A DNA stretch of 60,651 nt from Actinomycetes bacterium (GTDB lineage Bacteria; Actinomycetota; Actinomycetes; Actinomycetales; Dermatophilaceae): assembly GCA_029552065.1 (NCBI GenBank), contig JAKPEG010000026.1, positions 1 to 60,651 of the forward strand, written 5' to 3'. Within the stretch, counting starts at the first letter, position 1; each line of letters begins with the position of its first letter. The position numbers were made by a program, and so were the translations under genes. Below the pieces are notes generated by a model, which was not told the origin of the DNA, did no database searches, and was given only the letters and a program-made list of their open reading frames with translations. Of the stretch, positions 26,882 through 37,566 are shown piece by piece.

Positions 26882-27649
26882 ATGTCCGATTCGTGGTGCC
26901 TGGACGAGCTGCGCGCCGGCTTCGGCCGGACCGCCTCGTGGTGGGCGCGCAGGTTCGTCGCCGACGAGGGCTACTGGGCCGCGCTCAGCCTCGCGCCGGT
27001 CGCCGACTACAACCTCGTCCTCGTCGACCGCGCCGACGGAGGCAATCTCGGCCGCCGGGCGGTCGCCGAGATCGAGGGAGCGGGCGTCCCCGGCATGGTC
27101 CTGCTCGCCAGTTCCGGCACGACCGAGGGCGAGGGCCTGCGCGAGCAGGGGTGGGTCCAGGTGGCCACGCTCCCCTTCGTCGCAGGCCGGGCCGAAGGTC
27201 ACACGCCGGGCGAGCTGCCCGCCGACTCCCGGGTGCACCTGCTCGACGTGGGAGACCTCATGGCGGCGCGGGCGGTGACGGCGGCGGCATACGGCGGAGA
27301 CCTCGGGCTCGGGGAGGCGATCTTCCGGGAGGAGTTCGTCGGCCACGAGCACGCGGGGCTCGTCGGCGTGTGGGCCGAGGACGTCCTCGTCGGCTGCTGC
27401 GCCGCCTTCGGCGGCTCGGACTTCGTGAGCGCCTGGGGCATGTCGGTGCTCCCTGGGCAGCGAGGCACCGGCCTCGGGCGGGCGCTCGTCTCCGGGGGGC
27501 TACGCGAGATGCTCATCCGGGTGCCCGGCACCACCCTGCTCGCGATCGTCACCCCCGACGGTGCCCGGATGACCCCGGGCTACTCCGGCGAGGTGCTCGA
27601 GCACTGGCAGGTGTGGTCGCGACCGCGCTGGATGCTCGCCCGCGGCTGA
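26882..27649 (+). CDS. GNAT-family N-acetyltransferase
   Basis: 255 residues with MSDSWCLDELRAGFGRTASWW at the start and a C-terminal GNAT core: AWGMSVLPGQRGTGLGRALVSGG (the acetyl-CoA pyrophosphate-binding RGTGLG motif) and MTPGYSGEVLEHWQVW. The substrate is unknown. The ATG at 26882 is preferred over GTG 26849 because the latter would lie about 5 nt after the likely transcription start set by TAGGCT at 26832-26837. A G-rich tract precedes the ATG. It is followed by a 9-bp-stem hairpin and argG. Confidence 0.82.
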   Translation: MSDSWCLDELRAGFGRTASWWARRFVADEGYWAALSLAPVADYNLVLVDRADGGNLGRRAVAEIEGAGVPGMVLLASSGTTEGEGLREQGWVQVATLPFVAGRAEGHTPGELPADSRVHLLDVGDLMAARAVTAAAYGGDLGLGEAIFREEFVGHEHAGLVGVWAEDVLVGCCAAFGGSDFVSAWGMSVLPGQRGTGLGRALVSGGLREMLIRVPGTTLLAIVTPDGARMTPGYSGEVLEHWQVWSRPRWMLARG

Positions 27650-27662
27650 CCGACACGCACGG

Positions 27663-27684
27663 GTATGCCGCCGCCGCGGCATAC
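27663..27684. terminator. Hairpin from an inverted GTATGCCG pair
   Basis: GTATGCCGC, 4-nt loop, GCGGCATAC. It lies 13 bp after the GNAT stop and upstream of the argG promoter. Confidence 0.75.
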
Positions 27685-27690
27685 GGGATT

Positions 27691-29246
<1,556 letters not shown>

Positions 29247-29902
29247 CGCAGGAGCATTTCGAGCGTGTCATCCACGTCGAGCCGGCACCGGATCGGTGCG
29301 GCGGGCCATCGACCCGGGTCGTGGACAGGATCGCCGCTCGTCCGACATAGAATCCGAGCACTTGTGACCTACGCCACATTGTCGGTCGCGCCTGCGGCTC
29401 GCTATGATAATGAGCGGTTGATGTTGGTCGCAGCTCACGTATGGGCAGAACCGGCGGCCATCATGGGGTCGGCCTCGTGATCTCCGACGAACGACGACAC
29501 ACACCGCCGGACATTCCCGCCGCGTTGTTCAACGGCCAACTCGGTTGCGCGAAGAGCTCCCACAGCGGGGGCCGCGCAGCAACCCACCCCTCGCCGAGAG
29601 GACGATTCCTCTCGCGCGCTTTCGTCGCGCCCCACCCACGGCTCATTCGCCATACCCACGCAACGACGAGCCGCGGGTAGTCCACCGCGTCCCCACCGCG
29701 GCGTCACGAGTGCCACTGCTGGGCGACAGACGCGGGCGTCGACCGCCGCGCCCACCGGCGCCGGCTCGGCTCCGCGAAGAATGGTCCAGGGTCCACGGGT
29801 GGCCGACGGCTTGACGTCGGCCTCCTCAGAGATCCGCTCGGGTTCTGCTCCGCCCCTCCTGGCAGTCGCGCGCCGCGTCAACCGAGAAGGACGGTTCGTG
29901 TC
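29247..29902. other. Gene-poor stretch with a sigma70-type promoter
   Basis: I see no convincing gene. A good promoter, TTGTCG (29379-29384) with an 18-bp spacer and TATGAT (29403-29408), faces right. Transcripts would have about a 490-nt leader before the gene at 29903. A 19-codon frame with ATG at 29420 (MLVAAHVWAEPAAIMGSAS) could be a leader peptide but has no clear ribosome site. Base composition is less GC-rich than the flanks. Confidence 0.5.
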
Positions 29903-30757
29903 ATGGTGCAGATCGAGCTGGATACGTTTTCGGGACGTCCGAACCCGAGGTGGTCACTCACCGAGGAGCAGGGCCACGTGTTCGTGGCGCGGATGCGCCA
30001 CGAACACGTGCCCTTCCGGCGTCCGCAGGAGGTTGCGGCGGTATTGGGCTACCGCGGACTAGTCGTGCGCGACGAGCCCGCCGATGGGGCCGCGTTCTCC
30101 CGGGCGGGGCTGCCGAGCTCTTTCCGGCTCTTCGCGTCACCCACCGTGCCGGACAGCGCCGCGCTGGAACTCTCGCTCCTGGATCAGGCCCGGCTCCAGC
30201 GTGTGCCCGAGGAGGTCGTCGACGCAGCACGGGACTCGGTCACCCGGGTGGCCAACACCTGCTGTACGACCACGGTCAGCCCGCTGTCGCGACTGCGCGA
30301 GCAGGCTGGCTACAACTGGGTCGCCAGCTCGACCGACTACTCGTTCTGGAACAACCCCGACCACCAGGGGCTCAACAACTGCTACAACTACGCGTCGAAT
30401 TGGCGCACCGACACCTTCGCGCAACCGGGCCGAGAGTCGGGGACCATGTATGGCGCCCTCACCGTCTCGGAAGTGACGCGGGCTGCCCTCCGGGACGGCT
30501 ACCGGACCCGCTGCCGGGGTGGAAACCTCTTCGTCGCGTTGGTTCTCTGGCCCGGCTGGGACTACCACTGGTATGCGCGGACCACTGACCTGGCCGACGA
30601 CTGTTGCTTCTCGCACAAGATCGGCGGCTCGCCCGTCCAGCACGTGGACAACGCCGGGCTCCCGATCACCGATCCACGCACCTGCAGCCGAGCCCCTTAC
30701 ACGACCTGGGGCGGGTTCTTCTACGGCCCGGGCGAGGCCCGGACCACCGTGCAATGA
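29903..30757 (+). CDS. Unrecognised protein: GRPNPxW domain plus Cys/His-rich C-terminal domain
   Basis: 284 residues, no signal peptide. Domain 1 (residues 1-60) has VQIELDTFSGRPNPRWSL and VLGYRGLVVRDEP. The same domain recurs in the lipoprotein encoded next. Domain 2 (about 120-284) has NNCYNYASNWRTDTF, FVALVLWPGWDYHWYAR, DDCCFSHKIGG, DNAGLPITDPRT and APYTTWGGFF. A Cys at a helix start (NNCYNYA) and a later His on a strand (DYHWY) are reminiscent of CHAP/NlpC-type cysteine peptidases or amidases. That is inference only. Eight or so Cys are unusual for this genome. GAAGGA lies about 10 nt upstream. It overlaps the next gene by ATGA. Confidence 0.78.
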   Translation: MVQIELDTFSGRPNPRWSLTEEQGHVFVARMRHEHVPFRRPQEVAAVLGYRGLVVRDEPADGAAFSRAGLPSSFRLFASPTVPDSAALELSLLDQARLQRVPEEVVDAARDSVTRVANTCCTTTVSPLSRLREQAGYNWVASSTDYSFWNNPDHQGLNNCYNYASNWRTDTFAQPGRESGTMYGALTVSEVTRAALRDGYRTRCRGGNLFVALVLWPGWDYHWYARTTDLADDCCFSHKIGGSPVQHVDNAGLPITDPRTCSRAPYTTWGGFFYGPGEARTTVQ

Positions 30758-31269
30758 CCGCAGGTGGGCGCTCGCCACGCGTCGTGGTCATCGCGCTCGC
30801 CCTCGCGATCACGACCGCCTGCCGCCCCGGTGTCCCGGAACGGTCTCCCGCTGGCCCGTCTCCCGGGCCCACCGGGGCGGCCGAGTCGCCGACCGTCCCT
30901 GGGCTGGTGGCCGAGGCGGACCTCTACACGGGCCGCCCCAACCCGACCTGGAGCCTGGACTCCGCCCTGGGCCGACTGGTCACCGCCTGTGCGCGCACCG
31001 CACCGACGGCAACAACGCCGATCGGCGAGCCCCCCTCGGTCCTGGGCTTCCGTGGCCTGGTCGTGCGCGGCGTCCCCGTCGACGACGACCCGGACGGGGC
31101 TCTCCGGGCCCGCCCAGATGCCATCACTCTCACGGCCCGCGGTGCGCTCCATTCGGTCCGCACCTGCCCGAGGCTCTACGGGGCCCTGCGCGAGTCCGCG
31201 CGAATGCACCTGTCCCCCGATGAATTCGCCCTCATCCCCGAAGGAATCCCCAAAGGAAGGCAACGATGA
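30754..31269 (+). CDS. Putative lipoprotein with a GRPNPxW domain
   Basis: 171 residues. The lipoprotein signal TAGGRSPRVVVIALALAITTAC ends in the lipobox TTAC, followed by a Pro/Ser linker (RSPAGPSPGPTGAAE). The mature domain begins with LYTGRPNPTWSLDSA and continues PSVLGFRGLVVRGVPVDDD, clearly related to the N-terminal domain of the preceding protein. Thus one partner is soluble or differently exported and the other is membrane-anchored, with a shared binding module. The start overlaps the upstream stop (ATGA) and the end overlaps the next gene (ATGA-type overlap of 4 nt). Function unknown. Confidence 0.75.
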   Translation: MTAGGRSPRVVVIALALAITTACRPGVPERSPAGPSPGPTGAAESPTVPGLVAEADLYTGRPNPTWSLDSALGRLVTACARTAPTATTPIGEPPSVLGFRGLVVRGVPVDDDPDGALRARPDAITLTARGALHSVRTCPRLYGALRESARMHLSPDEFALIPEGIPKGRQR

Positions 31270-31409
31270 ACCGCCGACTTTTCCTCGCGTCGCTCACCAC
31301 CCTGGGCCTGCTCGGCTTCGGGTCGACCACCACCGGCATGGCCCGGCCTGTTGGGACGACCAGCGCGGCCGAACTCGAGCGCTGGCTGTTGTCGACCCGG
31401 CCGCACTGA
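31266..31409 (+). CDS. 47-residue protein with a Tat-type signal sequence
   Basis: MNRRLFLASLTTLGLLGFG has the twin-arginine pattern RRxFL followed by a hydrophobic core. About 25 residues remain after it (TTTGMARPVGTTSAAELERW and a short LLSTRPH-type tail). AAAGGAAGG sits 5 nt upstream of the ATG, one of the best ribosome sites in the window, so it is very likely translated. It is either a very small exported peptide or the remnant of a longer Tat substrate. It is the last gene of the accessory module. Confidence 0.7.
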   Translation: MNRRLFLASLTTLGLLGFGSTTTGMARPVGTTSAAELERWLLSTRPH

Positions 31410-31482
31410 ACCACTCTGCTCCCCCGACATGTTCGCCCGCCCCCACGGACAGCCACGACGGAGGTTGTGGGCGGCATACAAA

Positions 31483-31494
31483 TAGACTGCCCGG
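31483..31494 (+). promoter_or_regulatory. Leaderless promoter of the FasR-like gene (-10 TAGACT)
   Basis: TAGACT at 31483-31488, then 6 nt and the ATG. A CGGCATAC motif copy lies just upstream at 31472-31479. Confidence 0.7.
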
Positions 31495-32703
31495 ATGACA
31501 CCGGTCGGGCCGCGCCGCACCCCGAGCGCGCGCACCCGTCGCGCGCTCGAGCGCGGGGCCGGCCGGCTCGCGGCGACCGCGCTGCGCCGGATGGAGGAAC
31601 GGCATCCCTGGTATGCCGCCCTGCCACCGGACGAACGCTCCTGGGTGGGCCTGGTCGCCCAGGCCGGCATCGCGGCCTTCGTGGCCTGGCTCGCCGACCC
31701 CGCCATCGGCGCGCCGGTGACCGCTGACGTCTTCGCCACCGCGCCGCGCGAACTCGCGTCGGCGATCACCTTGAGCCAGACCCTCGAACTGGTCCGGGCC
31801 GTCGTCGATGTCGTCGAGGAGCAGGGCCACGAGTTGGCCGAGCCGGCCGACGGCCAAGCCCTGCGCGAGGGTGTGCTGCGCTACAGCCGGGAGGTCGCCT
31901 TCGCCGCGGCGCAGGTCTACGCCCAGGCCGCCGAGGCCCGCGGTGCCTGGGACACCCGTCTGGAGGCGCTCGTCGTCGATGCAGTGCTGCGCGGCGAGGC
32001 CGACGACGGGATGCAATCGCGCGCCACCGCGCTCGGGTGGGGCGCCGTGACTCACGTGACCGTGCTCGCCGGCGGCACGCCGTCGGGCAGCACCGCTGCG
32101 GCGGTCCAGGAACTGCGGCGCGCAGCGACGCGAGCGGGCGCCGAGATCCTCGTCGCGGTACAGCGGCGCCGGCTCGTCGCCATCCTCGGCGGGCCACCGG
32201 ATCCGACGTCTGCGGTCCAGTCCCTGGCACCCTTCTTCGGTGACGGCCCGATCGTCGTGGGGCCCACGGTGCCGCACCTGTTCGCGGCCGGCCGGTCGGC
32301 CCGCGCCGCCCTCAGCGGACTGGCCGCCGCACCCGCGTGGCCGCAGGCGCCTCGGCCGGTCGCCGCCGACGAGTTGTTGCCCGAACGGGTACTCGTCGGC
32401 GACGCCCGAGCCCACCGTCAGCTGGTCGACCGGATCTTCGGGCCACTTGCCGACTCCCCCGTGCTCCTGGACACCGCGACGGCCTATCTCGACACTCCCG
32501 GGCTCGAGGCAGCGGCCCGGGTGCTCTTCGTGCACCCGAACACCGTGCGCTACCGGCTGGGCCGGATCGCCGAGCGCACCGGCTACGACCTCACCCACCC
32601 ACGCGACGCGTATGCCGTGCGGCTCGCCCTCGCCCTCGGGCACCTCGCCGCGACCGGCCTCCCCGGCCAGGAGTCGCGGACCACAATCCCGGGCGACGAC
32701 TGA
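31495..32703 (+). CDS. fasR: PucR/CdaR-family regulator, FasR-like
   Basis: 402 residues. A helical N-terminal domain (ERHPWYAALPPDERSWVGLVAQAGIAAFVAWL) precedes a GGDEF-like middle. A C-terminal PucR helix-turn-helix (YLDTPGLEAAARVLFVHPNTVRYRLGRIAERTGYDL) provides DNA binding. Immediately upstream of fabD, the position of FasR in Streptomyces and Mycobacterium, where it activates fatty acid synthesis genes. The start is fixed by the leaderless TAGACT box. A 19-bp palindrome between this gene and fabD is its likely target. Symbol assigned by context and family. Confidence 0.88.
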   Translation: MTPVGPRRTPSARTRRALERGAGRLAATALRRMEERHPWYAALPPDERSWVGLVAQAGIAAFVAWLADPAIGAPVTADVFATAPRELASAITLSQTLELVRAVVDVVEEQGHELAEPADGQALREGVLRYSREVAFAAAQVYAQAAEARGAWDTRLEALVVDAVLRGEADDGMQSRATALGWGAVTHVTVLAGGTPSGSTAAAVQELRRAATRAGAEILVAVQRRRLVAILGGPPDPTSAVQSLAPFFGDGPIVVGPTVPHLFAAGRSARAALSGLAAAPAWPQAPRPVAADELLPERVLVGDARAHRQLVDRIFGPLADSPVLLDTATAYLDTPGLEAAARVLFVHPNTVRYRLGRIAERTGYDLTHPRDAYAVRLALALGHLAATGLPGQESRTTIPGDD

Positions 32704-32730
32704 GGCAGCCACGGGGACACGGCATACGTC

Positions 32731-32749
32731 TTTGGAGGAAACCTCCAAA
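32731..32749. promoter_or_regulatory. Candidate FasR operator upstream of fabD
   Basis: Perfect palindrome TTTGGAGG-AAA-CCTCCAAA, about 70 bp before the fabD start and so upstream of its core promoter, where an activator would bind. It is AT-richer than its surroundings. Confidence 0.65.
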
Positions 32750-32804
32750 ACTCACCCCACGAACTTGGTCGGATTCAGGTCACGAACAGGTCACGGGGAC
32801 ATGT

Positions 32805-32817
32805 CAGGCTGACGAAC
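32805..32817 (+). promoter_or_regulatory. Leaderless fab operon promoter
   Basis: CAGGCT (32805-32810) is 7 nt before the fabD GTG. There is no Shine-Dalgarno. Confidence 0.55.
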
Positions 32818-34002
32818 GTGCTCGCGATCGTCTGCCCCGGACAGGGGTCCCAAGCGCCGGGGCTGCTCGCCCCCTGGCTCGAGTTGCCGTCCTGCCGTGA
32901 CCGCATGGAGTGGTTCACCACCGTCGCAGGCATCGACCTGCTCGAGCACGGCACCGAGTCCGACGCGGAGACGATCCGCGACACGGCGATCGCCCAGCCG
33001 CTCATCGTCGCCTCCGGGCTGGCCGCCCTCCTTGAGCTGTTCCCACGGCCGTCCGAGGGCTTCACTAAAGTCTCCGTCGGGGCGGGGCACTCGGTCGGCG
33101 AGATCACCGCGGCTGCGGCCACCGGCGTGATCACCGCGGAGCAGGCGCTCGTCTTCGTCCGCGAGCGCGGGCGGCAGATGGCCAAGGCAAGCAAGGCGAC
33201 CCCGACCGGCATGAGTGCGATCCTCGGCGGGGATCCCGACGAGGTGCGCGCGGCGATCGAATCGCACGGACTCACCGCGGCCAATGCCAACGCGGCCGGC
33301 CAGGTCGTCGCCGCCGGCACCCTCGAGCAGTTGGCGGCGCTCGCGGCCGATCCCCCGACCAAGACGCGGATCGTGCCGCTGCAGGTCGCCGGGGCCTTCC
33401 ACACCGAGCACATGGCACCGGCCACCGAGCGGCTCGCGGCATACGCCCGGGCGATGACGACACGTGAGGCGCACACCCGGCTCATCTCCAACCGGGACGG
33501 TCACGTCGTGCGCACGGGCCGTGAGGTGCTCAACCGGCTGGTCACCCAGGTGAGCTCGCCGGTCCGCTGGGACCTGTGCATGCAGACGATGCTCGACCTG
33601 GGCGTCACCGGACTCATCGAGGTTCCGCCCTCGGGCACCCTGGTCGGCCTGGCCAAGCGGGCGATGCCCGGCGTCGAGTTGCTCGCCGTGAAGACCCCCG
33701 GCGACCTCGATCGGGCGCGGACGATGATCGCCGAGCACGGCGACCGGCCCGACCCGGCCGCCGACCCCGAGTGGAGCCTGGTCATCGCCCCGACCAAGGG
33801 GGTCGTGCGTTTCAGCTCCGTGGGGGTCGGCGACCAGGTGGCCACGGGCACGGTCCTGGCCCACGTGCGCACCGCCCACGACGACATCGACGTGAGCGCG
33901 CCGCATTCCGGATGGCTGAGCCAGTGGCTCGTCCGCGAAGGCGACGAGGTGGCCCCCGGTCAGCCCGTCCTGCGGATGGCTCCCCGGGGGGTGCCGGCAT
34001 GA
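32818..34002 (+). CDS. fabD: Malonyl-CoA:ACP transacylase with a C-terminal biotinyl/lipoyl-like domain
   Basis: Loads malonate on ACP. GQGSQ at the N-terminus, active Ser in GHSVGEIT near residue 92, and His in GAFHTEHM. The enzyme proper ends near residue 310, but the protein has 394 residues. The extra part (WSLVIAPTKGVVRFSSVGVG ... VSAPHSGWLSQWLVREGDEV) has the two-hairpin pattern of biotinyl/lipoyl domains, with the turn carrying HDDIDV instead of a modifiable Lys. It may be a structural or protein-docking domain. GTG start; the stop overlaps fabH as ATGA. First gene of fabD-fabH-acpP-fabF. Confidence 0.95.
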   Translation: MLAIVCPGQGSQAPGLLAPWLELPSCRDRMEWFTTVAGIDLLEHGTESDAETIRDTAIAQPLIVASGLAALLELFPRPSEGFTKVSVGAGHSVGEITAAAATGVITAEQALVFVRERGRQMAKASKATPTGMSAILGGDPDEVRAAIESHGLTAANANAAGQVVAAGTLEQLAALAADPPTKTRIVPLQVAGAFHTEHMAPATERLAAYARAMTTREAHTRLISNRDGHVVRTGREVLNRLVTQVSSPVRWDLCMQTMLDLGVTGLIEVPPSGTLVGLAKRAMPGVELLAVKTPGDLDRARTMIAEHGDRPDPAADPEWSLVIAPTKGVVRFSSVGVGDQVATGTVLAHVRTAHDDIDVSAPHSGWLSQWLVREGDEVAPGQPVLRMAPRGVPA

Positions 34003-35120
34003 ACGCGCAACCGATCCTGACGCCCAAGGGCACCGGCACGTTGCACGCCGCCGACGGGGCCCGCCATGCCCGGATCTGGGGGATCGGCGGCTTCCGACCC
34101 GACCGGATCGTGCCCAACTCCGAGCTCGTCGACCGGCTCGACTCCTCCGACGAGTGGATCCGGGAGCGCTCGGGCATCGTCACCCGCCGCTGGGGTGGCC
34201 CGCAGGACACCGTCGTGTCGATGTCCGAGGCGGCTGCCCGCGAGGCCGTCGCGGCGGCGGGCATCGAGCTCGGCCAGCTCGACGCCGTGATCCTCGCGAC
34301 CGTCACCCACCCCTACCAGACCCCGGCCGCGGCGCCGATCGTCGCCGACCGCCTGGGCCTGCGTTGCGTCGCCTTCGACATCTCCGCAGCCTGTGCCGGC
34401 TACTGCCACGGCATCTCGCTCGCCAACGACATGATCCGCGGCGGCAGCGCCCGGTTCGTCCTCGTCGTCGGGGTGGAGAAGCTCACCGACTTCACGAACT
34501 TCGACGACCGTGGGACCGCCTTCATCTTCGCCGACGGGGCCGGCGCCGCCGTCGTCGGGCCGTCCGACACCCCCGGCATCGGCCCGACCATCTGGGGTTC
34601 GGACGGCTCCCACTGGAAGACCATCGTCCAGAGCGAGTCGTGGCTGGAATACCGCGACCGGACCGGTGACGTCCGCGGAACCGCAGCCGAGGGCGGCACG
34701 ACGGTCGCGGCCCCCGCGCCGGACGCGGGCGAGGCGGGAGCCGCCGAGGTCGCCGACCCGCGCTTCCCCTGGCTCACCATGGCCGGCCAGTCGGTCTTCC
34801 GCTGGGCCGTGTGGAGCATGGCCCCGGTCGCGCTCCAGGCGATCGAGGCGGCCGGGATCACCCCCGACGACCTCGACGCCTTCATCCCCCACCAGGCCAA
34901 TGCCCGGATCATCGACGCGATGATCAAGCAGCTCAAGCTGCCGGCCGGCATCCCCGTCGCGCGCGACATCGTCGACTCGGCCAACACCTCCGCCGCCTCG
35001 ATCCCCCTGGCCACCGAGCGGATGCTCCGCGAGGGCGAGATCCCGCACGGCGGACTGGCCCTGCAGATCGGCTTCGGCGCCGGGCTCGTCTATGCCGCCC
35101 AGGTCGTCGTGCTGCCCTGA
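33999..35120 (+). CDS. fabH: 3-oxoacyl-ACP synthase III
   Basis: Starts fatty acid chains by condensing acyl-CoA with malonyl-ACP. 373 residues with the Cys-His-Asn triad: FDISAACAGYCHG (Cys near 132), IPHQANARII (His near 297) and VDSANTSAASIP (Asn near 328). The protein is somewhat longer than the usual 320-335 because of an N-terminal leader (ILTPKGTGTLHAADGARHA) and an Ala/Gly-rich insertion (GGTTVAAPAPDAGEAGAAE) near residue 235. Branched or unusual primers are possible. Translationally coupled to fabD. Confidence 0.95.
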   Translation: MNAQPILTPKGTGTLHAADGARHARIWGIGGFRPDRIVPNSELVDRLDSSDEWIRERSGIVTRRWGGPQDTVVSMSEAAAREAVAAAGIELGQLDAVILATVTHPYQTPAAAPIVADRLGLRCVAFDISAACAGYCHGISLANDMIRGGSARFVLVVGVEKLTDFTNFDDRGTAFIFADGAGAAVVGPSDTPGIGPTIWGSDGSHWKTIVQSESWLEYRDRTGDVRGTAAEGGTTVAAPAPDAGEAGAAEVADPRFPWLTMAGQSVFRWAVWSMAPVALQAIEAAGITPDDLDAFIPHQANARIIDAMIKQLKLPAGIPVARDIVDSANTSAASIPLATERMLREGEIPHGGLALQIGFGAGLVYAAQVVVLP

Positions 35121-35207
35121 CCCCCAGAATTCCCGGGCTGCGACGGGTCATTCGCGGCACACCGAGACCGTCGACCGCCCCGCGGTCAGCACAGGAAGAG
35201 AACCGAG

Positions 35208-35456
35208 ATGGCCAACACCACGCAGGAGATCCTCGAGGGCCTCGCCGAGATCGTCAACGAGGAGACCGGGCTCGACACCGCGGCGGTCGAGCTGGACAAG
35301 TCGTTCACCGAGGACCTCGACATCGACTCGCTGTCGATGATGACGATCGTCGTCAACGCCGAGGAGAAGTTCGGCGTCCGCATCCCCGACGACGAGGTGA
35401 AGAACCTCAAGACCGTCCGCGACGCCGTCGACTTCATCGCAGCCGCCCAGGGCTGA
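35208..35456 (+). CDS. acpP: Acyl carrier protein
   Basis: 82 residues, acidic, with the phosphopantetheine attachment site DLDIDSLSMM (Ser41). An AGGAAGAG ribosome site precedes the ATG. Carries the growing chain between FabD, FabH and FabF. The Ser here contrasts with the Thr in the carrier repeats of the large synthase at the right edge. Confidence 0.96.
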   Translation: MANTTQEILEGLAEIVNEETGLDTAAVELDKSFTEDLDIDSLSMMTIVVNAEEKFGVRIPDDEVKNLKTVRDAVDFIAAAQG

Positions 35457-35599
35457 GTCCCCGTCCCGCCGGCCCGACGCATCCGGGCCTGCGTTCGACG
35501 GCCACCCGGCCGGGCAGACCACACGCGGGCGGACCACCGCCGCGAGGTCACCCAGCCGGGTGGCCGGCATATCCCATCGAAGCAATCTCGAGGAGCCCG

Positions 35600-36850
<1,251 letters not shown>

Positions 36851-36866
36851 GGGCTCCCCGGGGCGC

Positions 36867-37382
36867 TCAGCCCACCTTGTGCAACCAGCGGACGGGAGCC
36901 CCGTCACCGGCATACCGGAAGGGCTCGAGTTCGCGGTCCCACGGCCCGCCGAGCAGGGCGTCGATCGCGGCGCGCAGCATGGACGGGTCTCCGGCGTGGG
37001 TCTCGGTGACCTCGCGCAACCTGTCCTCGTTGACCACGGCGTCGCCGCAGGCGGAGGTCCAGGTGTGGTGCACGCCGAGGGTCGGGGTGGAGGACCACCG
37101 CGAGCCGTCGGTCCCGGCGCTGGGCTCCTCGGTCACCTCGAAGCGGATGTTGCCGCAGCCGCGCAGGGCGCTGGTGAGTCGGGCCCCCGTCCCCGGCTCG
37201 CCGCTCCACGAGAGTTCGGTGCGGACCATGCGGGCGCCGGCCCGCTGGATCGTCCAGTCGAGCGCGACGGGTTGGCCGAGCGCCGATTCCAGCGCCCAGG
37301 CGATGTGCGGGCACAACGCAGTGGGGGTCGAGTGGACGAACACGACCCCACGCGTCACGGTCCGGGACGCGGAGACAGACAT
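36867..37382 (-). CDS. DUF3145-family protein
   Basis: 171 residues: RGVVFVHSTPTALCPHIAWALES, VALDWTIQRAGARMVRTEL and GVHHTWTSACGDAVVNEDRL are diagnostic of DUF3145, an actinobacterial family commonly downstream of fabF. The start at 37382 has GAGGAG 7 nt upstream, preferred over an extension to 37451. The family role is unknown. It has no signal peptide and is probably cytoplasmic. Confidence 0.88.
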   Translation of the reverse strand: MSVSASRTVTRGVVFVHSTPTALCPHIAWALESALGQPVALDWTIQRAGARMVRTELSWSGEPGTGARLTSALRGCGNIRFEVTEEPSAGTDGSRWSSTPTLGVHHTWTSACGDAVVNEDRLREVTETHAGDPSMLRAAIDALLGGPWDRELEPFRYAGDGAPVRWLHKVG

Positions 37383-37566
37383 CCGGTAACTCCTCACGTG
37401 CGAGGGACGTCTTCCCCAACGTGCTCGCTCGTGCGGGTGCCGGTTGCTCACCCCGTGACCGGCGAGGCGGACGGCTGCTCGCCGCCCGCCCCGTCACGTG
37501 TGTCCTATTGTGCCCCAAACACCACTCCCGCACCAGGCGTCGCAACCAGGACGGAAGCGGCGGGCC

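Noticed and set aside
29435..29881. Leftward open frame of about 148 codons in the gene-poor stretch
   Set aside because: No ribosome site, no homologous motifs, and Arg/Ala-rich composition as in shadow frames.
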